Positions 15,036-21,677 of a stretch of 64,000 bases of DNA are shown in pieces. Position 1 is the stretch's first letter; the number at the start of each line of letters is the position of its first letter. Source of the stretch: Thalassospira indica (GTDB taxonomy: Bacteria; Pseudomonadota; Alphaproteobacteria; Rhodospirillales; Thalassospiraceae); the NCBI RefSeq assembly GCF_003403095.1, contig NZ_CP031555.1:3474001-3538000 (forward strand), given 5' to 3'. The position numbers and the translations under genes were made by a program. The notes below the pieces were generated by a model that made no database searches, had not been told where the DNA came from, and worked only from the letters and a program-made list of their open reading frames with translations.

Positions 15036-15851
15036 TTATTCCTGTGCCTGCAAGCACACCACGCCATCGCCATCAATGAGCGTCGCGCCCTGGCTCATGG
15101 AGTTGTTGACGAAGTGCGCGGCGTGATCGCCATGCCAGGTGATGTCGGACTGGACGTCTGATCCGATGGCATGACCAATGGCGGTGCGGTGATACCAGAA
15201 GCAGGACCGGATGCCGCTTGCCACCGGTAGGCCGGAATGGGGCATCCAAAGGGTGCCGAGCCAGCGTTTGGCCTGTGTGCCCTTCCACGGCAAATCGTCA
15301 TCGCCGATATAATCCGATCGCGAAAACTCATCGATCAGAAGCAACTCCGACCACTGTTTCCAGCCGACGATCGCATAACGCTGCCCGTCATCGGGCACGT
15401 CCCGGTCGCCAAGGCCTTCGAACGCCATCATTACCTTATCAAGGGTCATCCCCTCGGTATTATCGGGCACCACATCATCGGCCCCGACCAGCGCATTGAT
15501 GATCAGCTCGTCGGTCTTGCGGCCAAGCGCATAGGCCCCGGCATTGGCCAGAACCATCTTTTCGTCATGGTTGATTTTAAGCTCATCAAGCGCATCGACC
15601 CAATCCCCGGCATAGTAATCACGCAGGTCACAACGGACCGCCTCGTGATCGACATTCATCACCGGCACCTTGCCGTGCCGCGCCTTGGTGGTCGCCGTGC
15701 CCTTGCCGACTTTCTGGAAAACCGTCGTCGCGCCCTTGATCGCGTTTTTCACCCGCACCGTATTGCGCAGTTTTGATCCCATGCGTTGATAGGCCTGATG
15801 CACATCGGCCTGAAAATGGTCGATGAAGCTTTGATCAATCGTGGTTGTCAT
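15036..15851 (-). CDS. Major capsid protein
   Basis: A 271-residue phage capsid protein. It begins MTTTIDQSFIDHFQADVHQAYQRMGSKLRN-like (helical N-arm), continues with QKVGKGTATTKARHG and DYYAGDWVDALDELKINHDEK, the E-loop region, and GRKTDELIINAL. The C-terminal WLGTLWMPHSGLP, WYHRTAIGHAIG, ITWHGDHAAHFVNN is typical of a podoviral HK97-fold capsid group. It follows the scaffold-like gene, as in T7 (gp9-gp10). Length is short for the class but complete, with no gap. An AAAGG ribosome site lies close to ATG 15851. Confidence 0.85.
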   Translation of the reverse strand: MTTTIDQSFIDHFQADVHQAYQRMGSKLRNTVRVKNAIKGATTVFQKVGKGTATTKARHGKVPVMNVDHEAVRCDLRDYYAGDWVDALDELKINHDEKMVLANAGAYALGRKTDELIINALVGADDVVPDNTEGMTLDKVMMAFEGLGDRDVPDDGQRYAIVGWKQWSELLLIDEFSRSDYIGDDDLPWKGTQAKRWLGTLWMPHSGLPVASGIRSCFWYHRTAIGHAIGSDVQSDITWHGDHAAHFVNNSMSQGATLIDGDGVVCLQAQE

Positions 15852-16130
15852 CGCCTTTTATCCCCTTGTTTCAGATATGATTTTGTCGTGATTGCAGGCA
15901 GCCGCCGGAGTTCAATTGCGCTGCCAAAAAGGGCCTGTGCCACAATTGCCCCAAAACCGGTCATTTTCCGGCCAAGGTTTGGTGTTTTAAGAGCGCTGTT
16001 ACAGGGAACCTCATCCATCGAGGTTCCGTAGGACACGCGCTTGATTTGCCCCGACCTGTTGCACCCGACGGGCTTTTCTGCGCGGTCCAGTCCAAGACAA
16101 ACAAGAAAACAAAGAAAAAGAGTATCTGCC

Positions 16131-16259
16131 GTGAAGAAGTCGGTTTTGCTTGTGTTCAGCCTGATCGGGCTGGGGGTTGCGGGCTATTTCCTTTTGCCGC
16201 TGACCCCGATCCCGGACTATGTCAACGCGGTCATCGACCGTGCCGACAAGCTGTTCTAG
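16131..16259 (+). CDS. 42-residue membrane protein on the opposite strand of the late operon
   Basis: GTG-started frame of 42 codons. It has a basic start (KKS), one hydrophobic helix (VLLVFSLIGLGVAGYFLLPL, residues 4-23) and a polar tail, TPIPDYVNAVIDRADKLF. The LPLTPIPDYV segment weakly recalls the LIPDFIP stretch of DUF1232/YkvA proteins. It is divergent from the capsid gene and convergent with the scaffold gene (stop 7 bases from its stop), the only plus-strand gene of the prophage. The ribosome site (AAAAAGAG) is weak. Hydrophobicity and clean topology argue that it is real; its role is unknown. Confidence 0.5.
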   Translation: MKKSVLLVFSLIGLGVAGYFLLPLTPIPDYVNAVIDRADKLF

Positions 16260-16265
16260 GCCGGA

Positions 16266-16916
16266 CTACCCACTGGAAAGTCGGGCGAAATCCGCCTGTA
16301 CCTCGGCCACAAGTGTTGGCTCACGATCCCGCCAATAACGCGGATCATTCATCTTGCGCCGGATGTCAGATCGAAGGTTCTCAGCCCCACCCCCGCCCTC
16401 GACTTTGCCCAGCGCTGCCTCGTTATTTTGCGCCATCATCCGGTGCATGGCACGCACGCCATCCGCCGTTTGACACAAGGTTTCAAAGGCGGTCTCTGGC
16501 AGATTGGCCTTGCCCCAGCTTTCGATTTTCGGTGCCAGTTTCTTCCAGCTTTCCGTGCCGCCAAACTCGGCCACCAGAGCCGCACGGTCGGTCGCGCGTT
16601 GTGCCGCCTGATCAAGATCGCCCAGAAGGGGTGAAAGCACCTCGCCCGCCAGATCATAGACCAACTGTGCCTGGGCATTGCTGAACCCTGCCGCATGCAG
16701 GCGCTGGTTCAGATCCGCATCAATCTCGCCGATACCATCGGCAAGCGAGATAGCGTAGGCATCCGGTGTTTCGGGCACCAGATCGGCGACATCTGCGGGA
16801 TCAAGTTCCGTTTCTGGAACTTCGCTTTCGATATCGGGTAGTTCGGGTGTTTCTGCTGCTTCCGGGACTTCAGGAATCTCGGCTTCCGGCGCGAGAAGGT
16901 CGGGTTCGGTTGTCAT
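16266..16916 (-). CDS. Capsid scaffolding protein
   Basis: A 216-residue, strongly acidic protein. Residues 1-65 are a low-complexity Glu/Pro/Asp stretch (PEAEIPEVPEAAETPELPD and so on). Helices follow (LNQRLHAAGFSNAQAQLVYDLAGEVLSPLLGDL, then WKKLAPKIESWGKANLPETAF), ending RKMNDPRYWRDREPTLVAEVQADFARL. The C-terminal MNDPRYW..R block is typical of T7-like scaffold proteins. It lies between portal and capsid genes. It should assemble the procapsid and leave before packaging. Confidence 0.85.
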   Translation of the reverse strand: MTTEPDLLAPEAEIPEVPEAAETPELPDIESEVPETELDPADVADLVPETPDAYAISLADGIGEIDADLNQRLHAAGFSNAQAQLVYDLAGEVLSPLLGDLDQAAQRATDRAALVAEFGGTESWKKLAPKIESWGKANLPETAFETLCQTADGVRAMHRMMAQNNEAALGKVEGGGGAENLRSDIRRKMNDPRYWRDREPTLVAEVQADFARLSSG

Positions 16917-16937
16917 GCGAAACTCCGTAAATTGGGT

Positions 16938-17213
16938 TCAAATAGCGTTTGGCGCGTGGTGCTCGTGATCCCCAGCGGAACAATCCGCCAGTCGCCTGAT
17001 CTGTAACACCAACGCGCGTTTTCCTTCTCGCATCCAGATCGCCTTGTCACTTGCATCCGGGCCAAGCGCGGTATGCAGGAAATGACGTTCGAGATCGGCC
17101 AGAACCTTTGCCCCGGCGTCACGGGCAAAACAGGTCTGCCAGTGATCAGAGCCGCTTTCTGAAAGGCTTTCGTTTTCCGCCTCAAACCAGTCCCATCCAT
17201 TCCCGGTCATCAA
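16938..17213 (-). CDS. Bbp19-like phage protein
   Basis: A 91-residue protein with the Bbp19-type pattern: CFARDAGAKVLADLERHFLHTALGPDAS, then WMREGKRALVLQIRRL. Known from Bordetella phage BPP-1-like and other podoviral structural operons next to the portal gene; function not established. The start overlaps the portal stop by four bases (ATGA). The Ser/Glu-rich opening (MMTGNGWDWFEAENESLSES) is variable in the family. Confidence 0.75.
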   Translation of the reverse strand: MMTGNGWDWFEAENESLSESGSDHWQTCFARDAGAKVLADLERHFLHTALGPDASDKAIWMREGKRALVLQIRRLADCSAGDHEHHAPNAI

Positions 17214-18769
17214 ACAACCTCCGCAATTTCGGGCGGCAGGCTGGGGCGTAGCAGATGGTCAGGCACACCAAACTGATCGGCAAGCCAGCGGACCATGACC
17301 GGTAGATCGACCTCCGCCAAGGCTTCCGGCCCAAGACCCGCAATCCGCGACAGCCAATCCAGCGCCTGTCCCGCCTGCACCCGTTTGGGCAATTGCGCCA
17401 AGGGGGCGGCGTGACGCAGCACGACAACATCGCCATCCAGCGGGATATCGGGAAGCTCCCCGGTTTGGGTCAGGATATAAAGCGCACGCCGGATCAGCGG
17501 ATAGAGCAATTCCGCCTGCAACCGGCCATAGGTTGCGCCCAGAAGCCGGGCGTTTTCGGACGCGCGTTCCAGCACCTCGGTCGCGGTCATGCCAGGTTGA
17601 TCGGTTTGCCCCAGTCGGTCGGCCAAAAGGCAGCGCCGGATACGATCACGTAAATCAGACAGCACAAGATCCGACACATCAAACCGGCCGGGCGCGTCAA
17701 GCGGTGTAAGCCCCGACGATCCGACCGCCTTGGGGATGATGCTGCCCGGCACCAGCCGGATGGTGGCCGGGTTCAAAACGCCATCATCATCGGCCTGCCA
17801 AATCCCCGTCACCGCGATGGAGGCGTTTTTAAGCACCAGTTCCACCACCTTGTTGGCGGTTTTGATATCGGGCAGAGCCTTCATCACCGGCGACCGGCCA
17901 TAAATCTCGCCCGGCGCCTTCATCCAGCGAAAGGCGATATAGGGCGACACATCAAACCGGTCGCGATAAATCAGATCGCCTGAATGGCCATCACCCTCTT
18001 CGCGGAAAACGCAAAGCTCATAGCCGGTTTTGCGATCGGTTGCGGGCAAGACGGCCTCAATCACACTGATGCGTTTCGGCGCGTTCTTTTCACCCGGATC
18101 ATCGTCTGCCATCGTCTTGGCACCGGGCCAGGTCGCGGTGATTTCATCTCGGGTCAGCGCCAGCTTGCGAAACACCGCATCCATCTTGCCATCAGATCGT
18201 TCTTCGAATGCCAGATCGCGCAAGGGTACCGCGGTAAAACGCAAGGCAGACGGGCTTTGCAAATCCGCCTTTTCCAACCGCAAACACGCGGTTCCAGCCG
18301 TGACCAAATCCAGAAACGCCTGATGCATTTCCACTGCAAAGTTGGAACGATCAAAATGTCCCTGCAAAATCCTGACAGCCCGACCAAGCTGCTCTGTCAG
18401 GGCCTGCCGATCTGCATTGGCAACATTGCCGCCCGGTTCCAGCTCAAACCAACCGCCACCGGGCGGGGTGATTTCGGCCATCAGGCTGGCGGCAAGCTGT
18501 TCGACCGCATCCGATGCCGTGGCGTCAAACACCCGATCAAGGCGTTTGCCCCCACTTGTCTGATTACTGGCGGCGGCATTGCGCTGTGGCAGGGCAAATT
18601 CATAACAATCCTGCCAATGGGTCAGCCAATTGCGCCTACGTTCCATCGCCTTTTGAAAGCGGGCGCGCACCTGTGCGACATTGGCCCCGACATTGGCCCT
18701 GACACTGGCCTCGGCGTGCGCCTTGTCTTCAAGCTCGGGCTGCTGCCGATGCTTTTGCGATTTCGCCAT
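17210..18769 (-). CDS. Portal (head-tail connector) protein
   Basis: A 519-residue T7-like portal protein. RARFQKAMERRRNWLTHWQDCYEFALPQRN, around residues 35-64, opens the domain. Next is FDATASDAVEQLAASLMAEITPPGGGWFELEPG. Later motifs include RSPVMKALPDIKTANKVVELVLKNASIA near residue 285 and PGMTATEVLERASENARLLGATYGRLQAELLYPLIRRAL near 390-430. It forms the dodecameric DNA gate at one capsid vertex and docks the terminase. The length is normal for the family. Confidence 0.92.
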   Translation of the reverse strand: MAKSQKHRQQPELEDKAHAEASVRANVGANVAQVRARFQKAMERRRNWLTHWQDCYEFALPQRNAAASNQTSGGKRLDRVFDATASDAVEQLAASLMAEITPPGGGWFELEPGGNVANADRQALTEQLGRAVRILQGHFDRSNFAVEMHQAFLDLVTAGTACLRLEKADLQSPSALRFTAVPLRDLAFEERSDGKMDAVFRKLALTRDEITATWPGAKTMADDDPGEKNAPKRISVIEAVLPATDRKTGYELCVFREEGDGHSGDLIYRDRFDVSPYIAFRWMKAPGEIYGRSPVMKALPDIKTANKVVELVLKNASIAVTGIWQADDDGVLNPATIRLVPGSIIPKAVGSSGLTPLDAPGRFDVSDLVLSDLRDRIRRCLLADRLGQTDQPGMTATEVLERASENARLLGATYGRLQAELLYPLIRRALYILTQTGELPDIPLDGDVVVLRHAAPLAQLPKRVQAGQALDWLSRIAGLGPEALAEVDLPVMVRWLADQFGVPDHLLRPSLPPEIAEVV

Positions 18770-18771
18770 GC

Positions 18772-19008
18772 CTATTCCCCCAACAGGTTTTTGCCACCAC
18801 CGGCCTTGGCGATGCGGTCACTTAAAAGCCCGCGATAACTTGTTCCGATCAGGCTGGCACGACCATAACGACGGCGTTCCAATGCCTCTGTCCGGGCTGC
18901 ACGTCCGGCGTCTTCGGCGCTGGTGTCGTCGTCTGTTTGCGTTACACTTTGTGGTGCAACCGATGGCGCAACACGCACCGGTTTCGGTGTTGAAAACAAA
19001 CTGCCCAT
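18772..19008 (-). CDS. Small portal-associated phage protein
   Basis: A 78-residue protein: a Pro/Val-rich opening (GSLFSTPKPVRVAPSVAP), an acidic middle, and a basic helix leading to RRRYGRASLIGTSYRGLL. Short proteins with this layout (final R.GRAS.I.T..GLL block) precede the portal gene in many alphaproteobacterial podovirus-like operons. Function unknown. Two bases separate its stop from the portal start. Confidence 0.65.
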   Translation of the reverse strand: MGSLFSTPKPVRVAPSVAPQSVTQTDDDTSAEDAGRAARTEALERRRYGRASLIGTSYRGLLSDRIAKAGGGKNLLGE

Positions 19009-19035
19009 CGCTTTTCCTCCCGATCCCCCAAACGC

Positions 19036-19069
19036 GAAAACGCCCGCAAGGGTCGGAACCCTGCGGGCG
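19036..19069 (-). terminator. Rho-independent terminator inside the operon entry
   Basis: A long stem on the minus strand (CGCCCGCAGGGT at 19058-19069 with 19041-19053, one bulge) is followed by TTTTCG. It follows the 19117-19638 gene, before the portal-associated gene. Confidence 0.75.
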
Positions 19070-19116
19070 CATCTGTGGCGTTGATTTGTCTCTTATGTCA
19101 CATTAAAAAGAACAAA

Positions 19117-19638
19117 TCAAGAACATTTTTCAGAAAAAAACACATCCTCGATTTGACTCGTTTCCATCCCGTTTTGCAGATGGCGATAAAGCTGCCAAGG
19201 GGTGATGACCCAAAGGCTTGAAATGCCCAGCAACCTTTTGACCAGTTCGACACAGCTCATCGGGCCAAACCGTACCTTACGGGTGATGGCGGCCGGATAA
19301 GACGCCCAGATACAGTGATAGCCAAGGCCACGATAATAGGCCGCCGGATCAAAGATCGGTGAGTAGCACCAGCTTTCACACCGCACCCGATGGCTTTGCG
19401 GATCAAGGCAAATCCATTCCCCGGCCCGCACCCCAGATACCAGCACGAAACAATGGCGAAAGCCCGGTTTCAGAATACGCAGCAACCGTTTTTCCGGTGC
19501 ATCGGCAAAGACCACCAGCACCGAAACCTCGCGCCCCGAAGCAGATTGATCGGCCCAGTGATCCATCCATGGACCGGCGGAGTCCTCTGCTGTTTCAGCG
19601 GCTTTGGATTGTTTGAGCACGTTGGTTACATCCCGCAT
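19117..19638 (-). CDS. Putative permuted papain/NlpC-P60-fold hydrolase at the head of the operon
   Basis: A 173-residue protein. An early conserved His is in PGFRHCFVLVSG (about residue 60) and is followed by strand segments GEWICLDPQSHRVRCE. A late Cys is in PMSCVELVKRLLGISSLWVITPWQLYRHL (about residue 130). His before Cys, with the Cys starting a helix, is the order of circularly permuted papain-fold enzymes (YiiX/LRAT-like). The family is common in alphaproteobacterial prophages as hypothetical. The fold is inference. It overlaps the upstream gene by 13 bases and is followed by a terminator. A peptidase, amidase or acyltransferase active on virion or wall is possible. Confidence 0.5.
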   Translation of the reverse strand: MRDVTNVLKQSKAAETAEDSAGPWMDHWADQSASGREVSVLVVFADAPEKRLLRILKPGFRHCFVLVSGVRAGEWICLDPQSHRVRCESWCYSPIFDPAAYYRGLGYHCIWASYPAAITRKVRFGPMSCVELVKRLLGISSLWVITPWQLYRHLQNGMETSQIEDVFFSEKCS

Positions 19639-20066
19639 GGCGACAAATCCCCACCCAGTTCAACAACGCCGTCTTCATGGTGAAAGCTTTCATCACGGCC
19701 GCGTTTGACGATGCCGCGTGTGACCAACACGTTTTCAAGCGCCTCAAGGGCCTGTTGCCACAAATCGCCCTTGCCCTTTTCACGCGGATCACGCGGATCG
19801 GGTTCGCGTTCGACGAGGCCAAAATATTCCAGAACCTGCAAATGCCGGTCATTCAGAACACCACCCTTTTTAAGGCGCATCACCGCGTTATAGACATCGT
19901 CGGGATCACACGGGCGGACGACCTCGCCCGCATCAGCGACCACACGCGCACCTTCGATCCGGGCGGTTTGGCAGCGCACGAACCAGAACCATGCCTGCCG
20001 GGCACTGGAAAAGGGTGTGATGTCGCGCGCAGAGAGTGGTTTGGGAAAAAGTCTTTGTTCGGTCAC
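19626..20066 (-). CDS. Phage protein of unknown function, first gene of the late operon
   Basis: A 146-residue protein with a GTG start (AGGAGGG upstream). It contains SSARQAWFWFVRCQTARIEGARVVAD, then CDPDDVYNAVMRLKKGGVLNDRHLQVLEYFGLVEREPDPRD-like sequence. The second part looks like a winged helix (helix, LNDRHLQVL, YFGLVERE). A DNA-binding role, such as regulator or packaging factor, is conceivable. It is paired with the permuted-papain-like gene. I do not recognise a named family. Confidence 0.6.
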   Translation of the reverse strand: MTEQRLFPKPLSARDITPFSSARQAWFWFVRCQTARIEGARVVADAGEVVRPCDPDDVYNAVMRLKKGGVLNDRHLQVLEYFGLVEREPDPRDPREKGKGDLWQQALEALENVLVTRGIVKRGRDESFHHEDGVVELGGDLSPCGM

Positions 20067-20478
20067 GTCGCCCTCCTGCTGGATAATGCCTGTTCACCCC
20101 ACCGGACCTGCAAACCGCCATTTACCGCGCCAAACCCTTGAAAAGGATACAGTTCTCCCGCCCGCGCATTTGTGATGCACGCCGGTGCGATGAATGGTTT
20201 GTGATGTCCCCAAGGGCGGTGTTCCGCCCGCGCATATCGACGGTTCTCGCCGTCTTTTCAGTCGGTCCCCGAAAGGCCCGACTTATTTCCAGATGCAATT
20301 CCGGTGTTGATATGCAAGCTATAATCCCTTTTTTGTTCTCATTGTAAAGGATTAATTTCCTATATTTATTTTTGATGCATTTGCAGCATCTTACACAACC
20401 AAAGCTCGATTTAGAGCAGGTATTGTGAGACACTTTTACTGCTGGACTCGCTCTGAAAAGCACGGTTTTGGGGGATTC
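20067..20478. other. Non-coding junction between prophage late operon and flanking genes
   Basis: No supported gene in 412 bases. It holds several small hairpins (GGGCGG/CCGCCC at 20214-20229; GACGG/CCGTC at about 20238-20255) and an AT-rich segment at 20320-20385. It is the likely site of the late-operon promoter and of the right prophage boundary. No repeat matching the left side could be proven as an attachment site. Confidence 0.5.
20319..20348 (-). promoter_or_regulatory. Candidate promoter for the prophage late operon
   Basis: The minus strand carries TTTACA (20343-20348, 5 of 6 to the -35 consensus), 18 bases, then TTATAG (20319-20324). On the plus strand TATAAT lies at 20320-20325 and could serve the lipoprotein gene. 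Neither is proven. Confidence 0.35.
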
Positions 20479-20793
20479 ATGAGATATTTCGCCTTACTCG
20501 CGGTTTTGTTCGTTGTGAGTTGCACAGGACAAATCATGAAAGGCTATATTGGCCAATCAATTACCGAACCGATATTGGATTATGGCCCGCCAATAAACAT
20601 CATCGATCTTGACGATGGCCGCAGAGCCTATCAGTGGAACATCGTCGAAAGCGGCATAATACCGATATCGGGCCCCAATACTACGACCTACGTTCCCTAC
20701 GCCGATTCCTGCATTCACACATTGACCGCAAGAAAAGTTGGCACGGATTACATTGTCGAAGAGCATCGTCAGACTAGTGTTTTTTGCGATTAG
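20479..20793 (+). CDS. Small lipoprotein
   Basis: About 104 residues from ATG 20479, chosen because GGGGGA lies just upstream and it gives a clean signal sequence. MRYFALLAVLFVVSCTG has a lipobox-type Cys (VVSC) at residue 15. The mature part has GYIGQSITEPILDYGPPINIIDLDDGRRAYQWNI-type sequence, then TYVPYADSCIHTLTARK and a terminal Cys pair. The YGPP..IIDL..GRRAYQW pattern resembles small outer-membrane lipoproteins of proteobacteria whose function is unknown. Could be host or prophage cargo. Confidence 0.7.
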   Translation: MRYFALLAVLFVVSCTGQIMKGYIGQSITEPILDYGPPINIIDLDDGRRAYQWNIVESGIIPISGPNTTTYVPYADSCIHTLTARKVGTDYIVEEHRQTSVFCD

Positions 20794-20866
20794 TGAGTTA
20801 CGGCTAACTTTCCACATCACGACTTCCGTGGTGCGTTTACCGATGCTTTTCGACAGGAAACGGCGT

Positions 20867-20916
20867 GTAACCGGTTACTGGGACACTGATGCCTGTAGAA
20901 TTCAGGAATTAATTCC
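20867..20916. promoter_or_regulatory. Two perfect 12-bp palindromes upstream of the S24 repressor
   Basis: GTAACCGGTTAC (20867-20878) and GGAATTAATTCC (20905-20916) lie 77-88 and 39-50 bases before the S24 gene start at 20955. Position and symmetry fit operators, but the two differ in sequence, so at most one need belong to the repressor. Confidence 0.45.
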
Positions 20917-20954
20917 TTCTTTCGCAATGGACATCCCTGCTGCTAGGATGCGCC

Positions 20955-21575
20955 ATGATCAGACATCAGCAGATTTGGGCCGCCCTTGACCAGATCGCCG
21001 AGGACCATGGCTTGACGCCATCGGGACTGGCGCGTCTGGCACAACTTGACCCGACCACATTCAACCGGTCCAAACGCACGACCGCGCAGGGCAAGGCGCG
21101 CTGGCCGTCGACCGAGAGCATTTCCAAGGTGCTTTCCGTCACCGATGTCAGTTTCCGGGAATTTTCCGAACTGGTGGATGGCAACGGCGCCGGGCGCATT
21201 CCGGTGATTGGCTTTGCGCAAGCCGGAAATCGTGGTTTTTTTGATGATGCCGGATATCCTGTTGGTGGATCTTGGGAAGACATCACCTTTCCCGCCCTGC
21301 ACGACCCAACCGCTTATGGGTTGCGGATATCAGGCGTTTCCATGGCGCCGGTATTTCGCGATGGCGATCTGATCATCGTAAGCCCGGCGTCAAACATCCG
21401 CCCCAAAGACCGCGTGGTTGTCAAAACCCATGAGGGCGAAGTCATGGCCAAGGAACTGGTCCGGCGCGGCGCGCTTGGTGTGGAGTTGAAATCCCTTAAT
21501 CCCGATTTCGAAGACCGTTTTATTCCGGCAGAGGAAATCGACTGGGTCGCCCGTATTCTTTGGTGCAGCCAATAA
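20955..21575 (+). CDS. S24-family (LexA/CI-like) transcriptional repressor
   Basis: A 206-residue protein. The N-terminal helix-turn-helix (about 5-65) is followed by a LexA-type peptidase domain. The cleavage site Ala90-Gly91 is in GFAQAGNRGFF. The nucleophile Ser129 is in RISGVSMAPVFRDGDL. The general base is most likely Lys166 in GEVMAKELVRR. The 37-residue Ser-Lys spacing equals that of LexA, so it should be able to cleave itself. Known role: damage-sensing repressor. It is either the prophage repressor, placed at the far side of the late operon, or one of the chromosomal S24 regulators common in this group. Confidence 0.85.
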   Translation: MIRHQQIWAALDQIAEDHGLTPSGLARLAQLDPTTFNRSKRTTAQGKARWPSTESISKVLSVTDVSFREFSELVDGNGAGRIPVIGFAQAGNRGFFDDAGYPVGGSWEDITFPALHDPTAYGLRISGVSMAPVFRDGDLIIVSPASNIRPKDRVVVKTHEGEVMAKELVRRGALGVELKSLNPDFEDRFIPAEEIDWVARILWCSQ

Positions 21576-21677
21576 GCATTCGAATAAGCCTTTGGCCTTT
21601 CGCGCACATTCGATGATTGATCTATTCAAATCCGCCCTGCGACACATTACATTTGGTCTTAGCACAAGAACGAGCTG

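Noticed and set aside
20067..20420. Prophage attachment site or tRNA
   Set aside because: No tRNA-like cloverleaf or TTCGA arm was found and no matching direct repeat could be identified at the left end, which lies outside the window.
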